Assembly (NCBI GenBank): GCA_018657065.1
Contig: JABHXU010000020.1
Location: 62,001 to 126,000 of the forward strand
Reading direction: 5' to 3'
Source of the DNA: an archaeon
Lineage (GTDB): Archaea; Nanobdellota; Nanobdellia; Woesearchaeales; GW2011-AR15
Length of the DNA: 64,000 nucleotides
The position numbers and the translations under genes are program-made. The notes beneath the pieces are model-generated. The model saw only the letters and a list, made by a program, of their open reading frames with translations. It was not told the origin of the DNA and did no database searches. This document shows, one piece after another, positions 34,344 to 42,571 of this stretch (position 1 is its first letter; each line of letters begins with the position of its first letter).

Positions 34344-35390
34344 TTATTCACTTGGTTCAAGAACTATTTTGACTACTCCTTTTTCTCCTTTATTATTCAT
34401 TGAATCAACTGCCTGAGTAATTTGAGATAATGGAAACTTATGTGAAACAATTTGTTCTAAGGTTTGAGAATCTCTATTTATCATCTCAACTGCTGTTTCA
34501 AATTCGTCTTTACCTTTGTGCATTTGGAAAGAATTAGATCCTGTAATTGAAAGTTCCTTCCATCCTTGATCCCTCATAGCATAATTAACTACATATTGGG
34601 GTGGAAATACTCCTGCAAATACAACCTCTCCTTGTCTAGCTGCTAAATCAACAGCCATTTTCATTGATTGTGATTGTTCTCCACCAACTGATTCAATAAC
34701 AATCTTTTTTGAATTACTAAAATCATGCTGACTAATATCTACATCACCAGATGCCAGATAAAAGGTGTCTGCACCTAATTCTTTTGCAATAGCTAAATTT
34801 GATTTATGTTTTCCAAAAACAGTAATATCTGAATATCCAAATTGTTTTGCAACATATGCTGAAAGTAATCCAATTGCTCCATCTCCAATTATTGCTACAC
34901 TATCATCTGTATCAATTTCTCTTAACTTATTGAAATTGTGTACAGCTACAGCTAATGGATCTGCTAATGACGCTACATCAAAAGGTACATCTGGATTTAA
35001 TCTGTACAAATTACTTGTTGGTACAGCTACATAATCTGCAAAACCTCCTTGAACAGTTTTACCTATACTTCCACCATCTTCACAAAATTGATAAGCCCCT
35101 TCTTCACAAGGTTCACAAGAATCACAATGCAAGATTGGTTTAACAACAACTCTATCTCCAAGCTCAAATCCACTTAAGCTTGTACTTATTTCTTCAACAA
35201 CACCAGATATTTCATGACCGTAAATATTGGTTGGCATGTTTGGCATAGAGTGTGAATTAAATTTGTGCATATCACTCCCACAAAGACCCGCAGCCTTTAC
35301 TCTAATTAAAGCCTCACCTTCTTTAATTTCAGGCATAGGTACTTCTTTGTATTCTATTGTTCTAGGTCCTGTAATTTGTGCAGTATACAT
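34344..35390 (-). CDS. zinc-dependent medium-chain dehydrogenase
   Basis: 348 residues of the threonine/sorbitol dehydrogenase type. Catalytic zinc ligands lie in GLCGSDMHKF and GHEISG. The structural zinc site is the four-cysteine CDSCEPC...FC segment. The NAD(P) loop is IIGDGAIGLLSAYVA (a GXGXXG variant). It oxidises an alcohol, commonly of a polyol or amino-alcohol. In this operon it could oxidise a sugar or amino-alcohol intermediate. Five nt separate it from the upstream gene. Confidence 0.9.
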   Translation of the reverse strand: MYTAQITGPRTIEYKEVPMPEIKEGEALIRVKAAGLCGSDMHKFNSHSMPNMPTNIYGHEISGVVEEISTSLSGFELGDRVVVKPILHCDSCEPCEEGAYQFCEDGGSIGKTVQGGFADYVAVPTSNLYRLNPDVPFDVASLADPLAVAVHNFNKLREIDTDDSVAIIGDGAIGLLSAYVAKQFGYSDITVFGKHKSNLAIAKELGADTFYLASGDVDISQHDFSNSKKIVIESVGGEQSQSMKMAVDLAARQGEVVFAGVFPPQYVVNYAMRDQGWKELSITGSNSFQMHKGKDEFETAVEMINRDSQTLEQIVSHKFPLSQITQAVDSMNNKGEKGVVKIVLEPSE

Positions 35391-35395
35391 TTTTC

Positions 35396-36532
35396 TTAAT
35401 CTTTAGGAACTTTTGCTAAATAAGCGTCAAGTTTACCTTGATCTCCTCTTGTTGCTGAAATAAAATCTTGAAGAACATCTATCGCTGTTCCTTGTTCTAT
35501 AACTGCTCTTGCTAATTGATATCCATCTTCAGGTGAATCAGCTTTTTTTCCTACGTACAATAAAAGACCTGCGTTAATAGCCACTATGTCTTTTCTTGCT
35601 TCTTCTCCTTTGCCAGCTAAAACATTAATAACATATTGAACATTTTCTTCAGGTGTTACACCTGGTGAAATATCCTCAGCATCATATTCTGGCAAACCAA
35701 ATTCATTAGTTGGTTGAATACATAATACTTTACCTAATCTTCCTTGATCTTCTCTTTTTCCAATAATTCTATTTGTTCCATATACACCTAATTCATCCAA
35801 GTAATGAACTCCATCTGGTGTTGATGAAGAAACTATAAAATTAGTTTCTCTAAAATATTCCAGTAATTGTGCTGAAAGTTCTAATTCTTTGTGTGCTACC
35901 CCATAAAATAAATGATCCAAAGCAACAGGTGAAAGTAGTGCTGGAAAAACTAAACTTAAAGCATGAGGAATATCAAATTTTCCTCCATATATCTCATCAA
36001 AATTAGGAATCAAACCTTCAATTCTAAAAAAACCATATCTTGTTTCTTGGATAACTTTTATCATTTCTTCTAGATGTATATCTATATTTGCTCCAACACG
36101 ATCCATAAAATCTGCTGAACCTGTTACTGAAGAAGTTGATGACGACCCAGGTTTTGCAAAGTATAATCCTGCTGCAGCTGCTACTAATCCTGCAGGAGTT
36201 GATATGTTCATAGTTTTAATTCCTTTTTTGCCGCTTCCTAGAGCTCCTACAAGCATCTCTCCCTCTGGAAGTTCAACTCTAGGTTTATCTTCATCATATG
36301 GAGAAAATCCATCTAAACTAAGAGCCGCTTCAACTAAAGCTATTACTTCATGCCTTTTTGGACCTTTTGCCATTAATCCTGTTAAAATGCTACCTAAGCT
36401 GGTATCTCTCTGGTCACATTCTGTCTCAAGAGCGTGTTTAAAACCTGATTTAACTAAATCAAAGTCAATTTCATCTACACCAGCATTAATTTGGTATAAC
36501 AATTCCTTTGCAGGATTAATATCATGCGTCAT
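35396..36532 (-). CDS. TrpD-like phosphoribosyltransferase (GT family 3)
   Basis: 378 residues, related to anthranilate phosphoribosyltransferase. Conserved blocks are KTMNISTPAGLVAAAAG, KPGSSSTSSVTGSADF and, near the middle of the second domain, DGVHYLDELG, with the D/E pair that binds magnesium in TrpD. The phosphate loop reads GSGKKG instead of the GTGGDG of true TrpD, so the conserved aspartate is replaced by lysine. No other trp gene is present. A relative acting on another ring or amine than anthranilate is likely. Confidence 0.8.
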   Translation of the reverse strand: MTHDINPAKELLYQINAGVDEIDFDLVKSGFKHALETECDQRDTSLGSILTGLMAKGPKRHEVIALVEAALSLDGFSPYDEDKPRVELPEGEMLVGALGSGKKGIKTMNISTPAGLVAAAAGLYFAKPGSSSTSSVTGSADFMDRVGANIDIHLEEMIKVIQETRYGFFRIEGLIPNFDEIYGGKFDIPHALSLVFPALLSPVALDHLFYGVAHKELELSAQLLEYFRETNFIVSSSTPDGVHYLDELGVYGTNRIIGKREDQGRLGKVLCIQPTNEFGLPEYDAEDISPGVTPEENVQYVINVLAGKGEEARKDIVAINAGLLLYVGKKADSPEDGYQLARAVIEQGTAIDVLQDFISATRGDQGKLDAYLAKVPKD

Positions 36533-36533
36533 T

Positions 36534-37592
36534 TTAATCTCCTCCAGGCCATTTTGAACAAATATTTACAAGCATATCTGTATATGCTGCTTTTGACTTT
36601 TGCCAAGCTGGTCCTCCTTGTAAGCAAGCATCATAATTTACAGCTAATTCTTGTGGACTTAGTGTTGATGCTGAAGCCATTAATTGGTAAACTACATTAT
36701 CTTCTGGTCTAGTTGATTCTCCTTCTCCTTCTTTGATTCTTCTTTGAATTTCCTCTGCAGGTAAATCTGCTGTGATTCCTGAATTAGGAAAACTCTTGGA
36801 CATTTTTGGAAAATCAAAAAATCCTTTAATTAAACTTGAGTATAATCCTCCTAACGAGTATCCATCTAATTGACCATCTTCTTGCATTCTTCTAACTGTT
36901 TCTTGAGCAAATCTTACATATTGGTGTTCATCTATTCCAAGCATTACTAAAACATTTGGAATCCCTGAATTTCTATAAAGATCAATAAAATCTGCAACCA
37001 TTAAATTTAATGACATTCTTCTAGGAAAAGACATTCCTGGTGTGTCGTCTACTTTTCCTTTTTCTGCATAAAAACTATGAAGATCTTCTTCTGCTGCAGC
37101 AAACATTCCTTCATCCATATATTTTGCTATAAGTTGGGCTGTTATTGCTACATCTCCTGCATTAATTTGCCCTCTTAGTATTGATCCGTCGTCTGTTTTG
37201 AAACCTAAGTTTGTAATAAATTGTTGGAATTTATCAGCTAATTCTAATGCATATCCTAAATCTGTTCCTTTTCCATTATATGCATCCAAATCTCCCATTA
37301 CTAGTTGAACTGGAACACCTGCTTTTTGTAAAGCAATACTTCTTAAAATTTGAGAAATTGTGCCTGCATGAGGAACTCCACTCATTCCAAATCCTGATGT
37401 AACAATTGATTCTTCACCTGCAGCGAATCTTCTTGCAAATTCATCTGCATTATGATGGCAAAGCCACCTTCTCTGTAAATCTTCTTGTACAAGTGATCCT
37501 AAACCAAAATTAATTTTACCAAAAGCTACAGGATCATAACCATTCTCTTTCATTAGAGCTTGATAATAAGCTTCATCAAATACAATTGACAT
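36534..37592 (-). CDS. class I tRNA-synthetase-like enzyme, TrpRS family
   Basis: 352 residues. GFGMSGVPHAGTISQI corresponds to the HIGH-motif region (HAGT instead of HIGH), VQLVMGDLDAYNG follows as in the Rossmann core, and FPKMSKSFPNSGI is an intact KMSKS loop with the PN(S/T) context of TrpRS, at about 262-274. Only about 80 residues follow KMSKS, which seems too short for a normal anticodon-binding domain. First gene of the operon with TrpD-like and tailoring enzymes, so amino-acid activation for a small molecule is plausible; a divergent TrpRS for translation is the alternative. Confidence 0.78.
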   Translation of the reverse strand: MSIVFDEAYYQALMKENGYDPVAFGKINFGLGSLVQEDLQRRWLCHHNADEFARRFAAGEESIVTSGFGMSGVPHAGTISQILRSIALQKAGVPVQLVMGDLDAYNGKGTDLGYALELADKFQQFITNLGFKTDDGSILRGQINAGDVAITAQLIAKYMDEGMFAAAEEDLHSFYAEKGKVDDTPGMSFPRRMSLNLMVADFIDLYRNSGIPNVLVMLGIDEHQYVRFAQETVRRMQEDGQLDGYSLGGLYSSLIKGFFDFPKMSKSFPNSGITADLPAEEIQRRIKEGEGESTRPEDNVVYQLMASASTLSPQELAVNYDACLQGGPAWQKSKAAYTDMLVNICSKWPGGD

Positions 37593-37620
37593 TTTATCAC
37601 TAAATAGTAGTAATTAATAA

Positions 37621-37628
37621 TATATAAA
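37621..37628 (-). promoter_or_regulatory. TATA box of the 37592-31247 operon
   Basis: On the minus strand TTTATATA lies about 29 bp upstream of the ATG at 37592. No ribosome binding site is seen, so the first gene is probably leaderless. It shares a 250-bp gap with the promoter of the divergent synthetase gene. Confidence 0.5.
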
Positions 37629-37749
37629 TCTTTCTCTTTTTTAATTATATAATTTTTTTAAATTAAGGATCAATTTATAATAAGAATCCTAATTTGATAT
37701 TTTATTGGAATTAGAGGCTAATTAATAAATATGAAGTTAAATCGAAATC

Positions 37750-37761
37750 AACTAATTAGTT
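37750..37761. promoter_or_regulatory. AACTAATTAGTT palindrome between divergent synthetase-like genes
   Basis: A perfect 12-bp palindrome lies between the two promoters of the divergent genes, 52 bp upstream of the TATA box at 37813. A related CTAATTAA sequence lies just upstream near 37718. It may be a regulator site serving both directions; in AT-rich DNA a chance palindrome of this size is possible. Confidence 0.3.
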
Positions 37762-37812
37762 TAGTTTTTCAATTAAACAAAAAATTTATTATCACTGAAG
37801 AATGACAAAAGG

Positions 37813-37820
37813 TTTATAAA
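37813..37820 (+). promoter_or_regulatory. TATA box of the TyrRS-like gene
   Basis: TTTATAAA lies 23 bp before the ATG at 37843, so the transcript is probably leaderless. Confidence 0.55.
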
Positions 37821-37842
37821 TAACTGATTTTTTCAAGTTACC

Positions 37843-39132
37843 ATGTCTTTGCAAAGTCAAGTGGATGAACAATATGCAATTCTAACTAGAGGAGCAATTC
37901 CTAAAGGTCCTGATGCTCTAGAGGGAGGAGTAATTACTGAACCAGAACTTAGAGAAAAAATTGAGACTTCTGTCAAATCAGGTAAACCTCTAAATATATA
38001 TGCAGGATTTGATCCTACTAGTGATTCTTTAACAGTTGGACATTTGCCTGTTATTAGAAGATTAAATGCTGCAGCAGAATTAGGTCATAATGTTACTTTT
38101 TTAACTGGAAGAGCAACAGTAGCGTGGGGAGGAGATCCTTCTGGAAGAGATGAGGCAAGGGAACAACTTTCTTGGGATATCATAAATAATAATTATAAAA
38201 GAATAAAAAACCAAGCGCAAAAAATTTTGCATTCTGGTATTAATATCAGAGATAATTATGAATGGTTTCAAAAAATCGGATTCAGAGGAGTGGCAGATCT
38301 ATTAAGGACTTTTACACACGATCAGCTTAGACAAGCTGCATTTATCTCTGGAAGAGATGATCGAAAACAACCGTATCATCTAACTGAAATGGCATATCCA
38401 TTAATAATGGCTCGCGACTCTTTAGAACTTCAAGCCGATGTTCAATATGGTGGACTTGATCAATTATTTAATTTAGGTATTTGTAGAACACATCTTAAAA
38501 GACATGGACAAGAACCACTGTCTTTAATTGCTCTCAAAATGCTTGGTCTAAAAAAAGGTGAAAAAATTTCGAAATCTGATCCAAGGACTTATCTTCCTAT
38601 TGACACCCCTCCTGAAAGATTATATAAAGCAATTGCAAGAATGGATGTTAATGTTATTCCTACATGGCTTGAATTATTTACAGACATGTCTTATGATGAT
38701 ATTGGTCAATGGGTAGAACGAATCAATACATTCGACACAACAAAAGGAGTACCTGAAGATTTAAATGAAATAAAACAATACATTGCAAGTGAAGTTTTAA
38801 GTCAAATATACCCAGGTAAATCTCAGGTAATTTCTAAGGCAAATCAAGCATTCCTAAATGGAAACATTACATATCAACATCCGATAAGACAAAATGTAAC
38901 TATTGTTGATCTTGTTGGTGGAGCAATAAGAAGCGATCCTGATATGGTTGCCAAATACGGCAAAAGTGGAGAAGTTAGTAATAGTGCTGTGATTAGATTA
39001 ATTAATGATGGTGCAGTTAGAATAAGTGGTGAAAGAATTCAAGACAAAAATGCTGTTTTTAACAATGGAGAATTACCAAAATATCTAGCAGTTGGAAAGC
39101 AATTCCATATTGATGTAAGCTATAAAAGATAA
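37843..39132 (+). CDS. bacterial-type tyrosyl-tRNA synthetase (TyrZ-like) with S4 domain
   Basis: 429 residues. YAGFDPTSDSLTVGHL carries the HIGH equivalent (TVGH), GDPSGR follows, ADVQYGGLDQLFN is the tyrosine-pocket segment, GEKISKSDP is the KMSKS loop, and the C-terminal 60 residues form an S4 RNA-binding domain (SNSAVIRLINDGAVRISGE). This is the bacterial TyrZ layout; archaeal TyrRS lacks S4. In the substrate helix YPLIMARDS, the glutamine usually found where M stands is missing and Tyr is replaced by Arg. Divergent from an operon with another synthetase-like gene. It may be the cell's TyrRS or a specialised copy. Confidence 0.85.
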   Translation: MSLQSQVDEQYAILTRGAIPKGPDALEGGVITEPELREKIETSVKSGKPLNIYAGFDPTSDSLTVGHLPVIRRLNAAAELGHNVTFLTGRATVAWGGDPSGRDEAREQLSWDIINNNYKRIKNQAQKILHSGINIRDNYEWFQKIGFRGVADLLRTFTHDQLRQAAFISGRDDRKQPYHLTEMAYPLIMARDSLELQADVQYGGLDQLFNLGICRTHLKRHGQEPLSLIALKMLGLKKGEKISKSDPRTYLPIDTPPERLYKAIARMDVNVIPTWLELFTDMSYDDIGQWVERINTFDTTKGVPEDLNEIKQYIASEVLSQIYPGKSQVISKANQAFLNGNITYQHPIRQNVTIVDLVGGAIRSDPDMVAKYGKSGEVSNSAVIRLINDGAVRISGERIQDKNAVFNNGELPKYLAVGKQFHIDVSYKR

Positions 39133-39196
39133 TTGTCTAGATACCACAAAACATTTATATCATACCACTCTATTTCATTTTCTTAAGAGGTGTAAA

Positions 39197-39844
39197 ATGT
39201 TTATTACAGATATTGCTCAAACCTATTTAAAATTTCTATATGCACCTTTAATGTTTCCTAAAATGCTTTGGATATTAATTCCAACAATTTGGGCAATTTT
39301 ACTTATGGAACTTTATTTTGATAGATACAGTCGAGAAGGTTTAGGACATCACATGTCACTAGAAAATACTATGTTTCTCCTCTTTATTAGTGCAAATATA
39401 CTTTTTATTTCAATTCAACATCCAATAGTCTTTCCTAAACTAGTTTTGAGTATTGCATTTATTATTTTTAGTATAATTGTTGGAATGATGGATTTTTTTC
39501 ACAAATTACCAACAAAACTAGTGCTTAAAGGATCATCAAAATTTGTTGTAGCTTTTATTTCATATTGTACAATTATCTTAGTTTATTCAGATATTTTATT
39601 AAACTTAACAATTTTAAAATTTATTTATACTTTATTTGCTTTAATACTTTTATTTCTAACATTTACACTTATTGTAAAATTAATATCTTTTTTTGAACCT
39701 AAGTCATATGAAGAAATTGAACATTTTCTAAAAAATATTGAAGAAGATATCAAAAAAACACATGAAGAATCTATAAAAGAATTTGGAGACCTTCCAAAAA
39801 AAACTTCTAAACCAAAAAAAACCAATTCTAAGAAAAAAAAATAA
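39197..39844 (+). CDS. membrane protein with lysine-rich cytoplasmic tail
   Basis: 215 residues with four to five membrane segments (about 22-40, 58-75, 82-100, 115-130, 135-160) and a charged C-terminal tail ending in a lysine run. I do not recognise the family. AGAGGTG upstream is a good ribosome binding site, and a TATA-like TTTATATC lies about 40 bp before the start, so it has its own promoter. Confidence 0.7.
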   Translation: MFITDIAQTYLKFLYAPLMFPKMLWILIPTIWAILLMELYFDRYSREGLGHHMSLENTMFLLFISANILFISIQHPIVFPKLVLSIAFIIFSIIVGMMDFFHKLPTKLVLKGSSKFVVAFISYCTIILVYSDILLNLTILKFIYTLFALILLFLTFTLIVKLISFFEPKSYEEIEHFLKNIEEDIKKTHEESIKEFGDLPKKTSKPKKTNSKKKK

Positions 39845-39885
39845 ATTAAAAACCTATTGTTTTTAGAAAGATTTAAATAAATTTA

Positions 39886-39913
39886 ATGCATTCCACATAC
39901 ATATTAAATGCAT
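39886..39913 (+). promoter_or_regulatory. paired ATGCAT operator of the toxin-antitoxin operon
   Basis: ATGCAT occurs at 39886-39891 and 39908-39913, each flanked by TTAA on the left, 22 bp apart (two helical turns), between a TATA-like ATTTAAATAA (about 39870) and the antitoxin start. Paired palindromes here fit autorepression by the antitoxin, the normal control of type II systems. Confidence 0.5.
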
Positions 39914-39924
39914 AGGTGATGCAC

Positions 39925-40179
39925 ATGATAACTGCAAGAGTAAAATTAGATGATTATACAAATAAAGTACTAAATGTCATAAAAGCAAAATTTGATTTAA
40001 ATGATAAATCAGAAGCTATTAACAAATTAGCTGATTTAACAGGAGATGATTTTGTTGAAAAAGAAGCTAAAGATCAATATTTGAAAGAGATAATCCAAAT
40101 AAGTGAAGACCACATTAAAAAATATGGTTTCAAAACAATGACACTAAAAGAATTGGACGCTCTTTGTGATATCAAATAA
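39925..40179 (+). CDS. antitoxin, DUF2683-like
   Basis: 84 residues. The ATG at 39925 lies 4 nt after AGGTGAT and is preferred to upstream GTG/ATG codons at 39916 and 39919. The N-terminal ARVKLDDYTNKVLNVIKAKF looks like a ribbon and helix DNA-binding segment, the middle (SEAINKLADLTGDDF) the second helix, and the C-terminal helix ends with TLKELDALCDIK, typical of antitoxins that wrap the toxin. The gene directly precedes a RelE-like toxin. The DUF2683 link rests on remembered family features. Confidence 0.72.
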   Translation: MITARVKLDDYTNKVLNVIKAKFDLNDKSEAINKLADLTGDDFVEKEAKDQYLKEIIQISEDHIKKYGFKTMTLKELDALCDIK

Positions 40180-40186
40180 ATTAAAA

Positions 40187-40465
40187 ATGTTTAACTTTGA
40201 TATTTCTGATAAATTAAAATTAAGAATTCGAAAACTCTTAAAAAAAGACAATAAAAAAGTCGTAATAATTAACAAAAAAATTAGAGAGATAATAAATAAT
40301 GATTTCAAAACTATTGATAGATATAAGAATTTAAAATATCATTTGAAACATCTCAAAAGAGTCCATATTGACAAACATTTTGTCTTAACATTTCAAGTGT
40401 TTCCCAAAAAAAATTATATTTTGTTTACTGATTTTGATCATCACGACAATGTCTATAAAAAGTAA
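40187..40465 (+). CDS. RelE/ParE-family toxin
   Basis: 92 residues from the ATG at 40187 (a GTG at 40166 would overlap the antitoxin). The core HLKHLKRVHIDKHFVLTFQV and the closing LFTDFDHHDNVYK match archaeal RelE-like toxins, small ribonuclease folds with a basic surface. It is 7 nt after the antitoxin. Such toxins usually cut mRNA on the ribosome; catalytic residues cannot be fixed from sequence alone. Confidence 0.78.
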   Translation: MFNFDISDKLKLRIRKLLKKDNKKVVIINKKIREIINNDFKTIDRYKNLKYHLKHLKRVHIDKHFVLTFQVFPKKNYILFTDFDHHDNVYKK

Positions 40466-40518
40466 TGTTGAACTGTACCTATAGTTTTTTAAAACCTTCC
40501 TTCTTTCTTTGAGAAATT

Positions 40519-41631
40519 ATGAGCAATGATTATTATGAAACTTTAGGTGTAGATAAGGGTGCAACTAAAGAGCAGATTAAAAAAGCATATAAAAAATTAG
40601 CTAAAAAATATCATCCTGATGTAAATAAAGAATCTAATGCATCTGATAAATTTAAAGAAATTAATGAAGCTGCATCTGTTCTAGGAGATGATGAAAAAAG
40701 AGCTCAATATGATAGATTTGGAACTGCAGACACTTCAGCAGGAGGCGGATTTGATTTTAGAAATTTTCAACAAGGTAGTGGAGCTGATTTTGATTTTGGA
40801 GATATATTTGACATGTTTTTTGGGGGAGGACGTGGTGGTAGAAGTGGAAGAAGATCTTACAAAGGATCTGATTTAAGATTTGATTTAAGATTAGAATTAG
40901 AAGACGTTGCTAATGATATTGAAAAAACTGTTAAACTTAGACGACTAGAGGCTTGTGAGGCTTGCGACGGATCTGGAGCTAAATCAAGTTCAGATATAGT
41001 CTCTTGTGATACTTGTAGGGGCACAGGTAGAGTAACTCAAACTAGAAGAACACCATTTGGAATGTTTCAAACAACAGGAACATGTCATTCTTGTAATGGA
41101 GAAGGAAAAACAATTAAAAATCCCTGTTCAAAATGTGAAGGGAAAGGTAGAGTTTTAAACACTGCTCAAATTAAAATTAATGTTCCTGCTGGAGTTGAAG
41201 ACGGTATGAGACTTAGAGTTGCAGGAGAAGGCGAATCAGGTCTTAAAGGAGGTCCATCAGGAGATCTTTATGTTGTTATTCATGTTAATGAACATGATGT
41301 ATTTTTAAGAGAAAATGATGATTTATATGTAGAAGTGCCTATCTCTTTTGTTCAAGCTGCATTAGGAGATACTATCACTGTACCTACATTAGAAGGTAAA
41401 ACTAAATTAAAAATTCCTGCTGGAACAGAATCTCACACAATTTTCAAGATTAAAGGTAAAGGAATACCTCATCTTAATCATCATGGATCTGGAGATGAAA
41501 AAGTAAAAGTAATTATTGAAACTCCTAAAAAACTTAATAAAAAACAAATTGAATTACTTAAAGAATTCCAAGAAACAACTGGAGAGTCTCCTAGTTCTAG
41601 TTTCTTTAAAAAAATCTTTGAAAAATTGTAA
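40519..41631 (+). CDS. dnaJ: chaperone DnaJ
   Basis: 370 residues with all parts of a class A Hsp40: J domain ([20 protein letters not shown] with HPD in YHPDVNK), Gly/Phe-rich linker ([23 protein letters not shown]), four zinc motifs [24 protein letters not shown] and CSKCEGKG, and the C-terminal substrate-binding domain. It stimulates DnaK ATPase and delivers unfolded clients. Neither dnaK nor grpE is in the window, so the operon seen in many archaea is split here. Confidence 0.96.
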   Translation: MSNDYYETLGVDKGATKEQIKKAYKKLAKKYHPDVNKESNASDKFKEINEAASVLGDDEKRAQYDRFGTADTSAGGGFDFRNFQQGSGADFDFGDIFDMFFGGGRGGRSGRRSYKGSDLRFDLRLELEDVANDIEKTVKLRRLEACEACDGSGAKSSSDIVSCDTCRGTGRVTQTRRTPFGMFQTTGTCHSCNGEGKTIKNPCSKCEGKGRVLNTAQIKINVPAGVEDGMRLRVAGEGESGLKGGPSGDLYVVIHVNEHDVFLRENDDLYVEVPISFVQAALGDTITVPTLEGKTKLKIPAGTESHTIFKIKGKGIPHLNHHGSGDEKVKVIIETPKKLNKKQIELLKEFQETTGESPSSSFFKKIFEKL

Positions 41632-41676
41632 TTTTTTCTTAAGTTTGGGTTTTTTTAACCGCTGTATTATTCTTAC

Positions 41677-41742
41677 AAATTTATCTGCGGGACCCATTAA
41701 TTTATGTTCTTCAAAGGGACTCGGGGAACGGCGCACAAATTT
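41677..41742. ncRNA. candidate structured RNA in a G+C-rich patch after dnaJ
   Basis: Within 130 bp between dnaJ and the convergent gene, a patch is far richer in G and C than its surroundings. Nested pairs are possible: AAATTT (41677 and 41737), TGCG/CGCA (41686 and 41732), GTTC/GAAC (41706 and 41726), and CCC (41693) with GGG (41716). ACA at 41735-41737 just after the stem recalls an H/ACA guide RNA, but no kink-turn was identified. The strand is not known; a dnaJ 3' element or chance is possible. Confidence 0.3.
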
Positions 41743-41758
41743 AATTAAAAAATACTAA

Positions 41759-42334
41759 TTATAACAATCCATAAACTAAATTTCCTAAAATTGAAAATAT
41801 AATAAAATTAAATACAAAATTTGTTAATGTATAAGCTAAATTTGATGTTACATCTAATCCTAATAAATTTTTAGATATAAAAAACATAATTACACAATTA
41901 ATTAAAACTATTATCATACCAAGTAAAAACACATTAGAAAATCCTAAAATTGCTGTAATTATTGCTGCGTTTACATATAATGCCATCATAAAAAAATGAT
42001 CAACTAGTAAACTTCCTGATGAGAGTGTTGCAAATAATTTAGAAAATATTGCAATAAATATTCCCCAATTAATCCCAAAGCTTAAAGTAACTAATACTGT
42101 AGCAAAAGTACTTAATTCAAAATCTGTAGGCATGCCAATTCTTAATTGAAAATTTGCTAACCAAGCATTAAAAACAGTTGCCGCAACTAGTAATATTATT
42201 AATTTAATTTTAATAAAAATTGAAAGTATTGCTAAAGAAATTATAACAATTAGTATTCGTGATACTAAAGGTGAATTAAAGTTAAATTGACTTAACTTTG
42301 AGTACTTTGATTTTGTTTTATTCACTAATGTCAT
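41759..42334 (-). CDS. polytopic membrane protein
   Basis: About 191 residues with five to six membrane segments and no recognised family. The start is placed at 42334 (MTLVNKTKSKYSK) because a TATA box, TTTATAAA-like, occupies 42359-42366 on this strand, directly before the longer alternative ATG at 42358; a start about 25-30 bp after the TATA box fits the leaderless pattern of the window. A small substrate-binding transporter component is one possibility, without real evidence. Confidence 0.6.
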   Translation of the reverse strand: MTLVNKTKSKYSKLSQFNFNSPLVSRILIVIISLAILSIFIKIKLIILLVAATVFNAWLANFQLRIGMPTDFELSTFATVLVTLSFGINWGIFIAIFSKLFATLSSGSLLVDHFFMMALYVNAAIITAILGFSNVFLLGMIIVLINCVIMFFISKNLLGLDVTSNLAYTLTNFVFNFIIFSILGNLVYGLL

Positions 42335-42448
42335 CTTTAATAGGTTTACCTTTTTCATTTATAAACCTATTGACTAATTTGTAACAATTCCATACATTAA
42401 TGTCCGAAATTAGACAAATTTAAATATTAGATATTCTATTCTAAGCTT

Positions 42449-42571
42449 ATGAAAGAACTTCAAACTGAATTAACACTCTATATGGATCTACGAGGGATAA
42501 TATTTGACAAAAATACTCTAGAAGCTCTTAAACGTTTTGAAATTGAGGCATTCCCATATGAATATAACTAA
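42449..42571 (+). CDS. 40-residue frame upstream of the ACT-domain protein
   Basis: ATG at 42449 lies about 25-30 bp after an AATTTAAATATT box, the leaderless distance, and the stop overlaps the next gene's ATG at 42558. The peptide (MKELQTELTLYMDLRGIIFD...) matches nothing I recognise. Position suggests a genuine small gene or a leader peptide coupling translation to the downstream regulator. Confidence 0.42.
   Translation: MKELQTELTLYMDLRGIIFDKNTLEALKRFEIEAFPYEYN

Noticed and set aside
37731-37805. 24-residue frame upstream of the TyrRS-like gene, possible leader peptide
   Set aside because: It contains no tyrosine codons and ends before the TATA box of the synthetase gene, so it cannot be its leader.
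41554-41736. 60-residue minus-strand frame beginning MRRSPSPFEEHKLMG
   Set aside because: It runs antisense into the dnaJ coding region, and the G+C-rich start is better explained by RNA structure.
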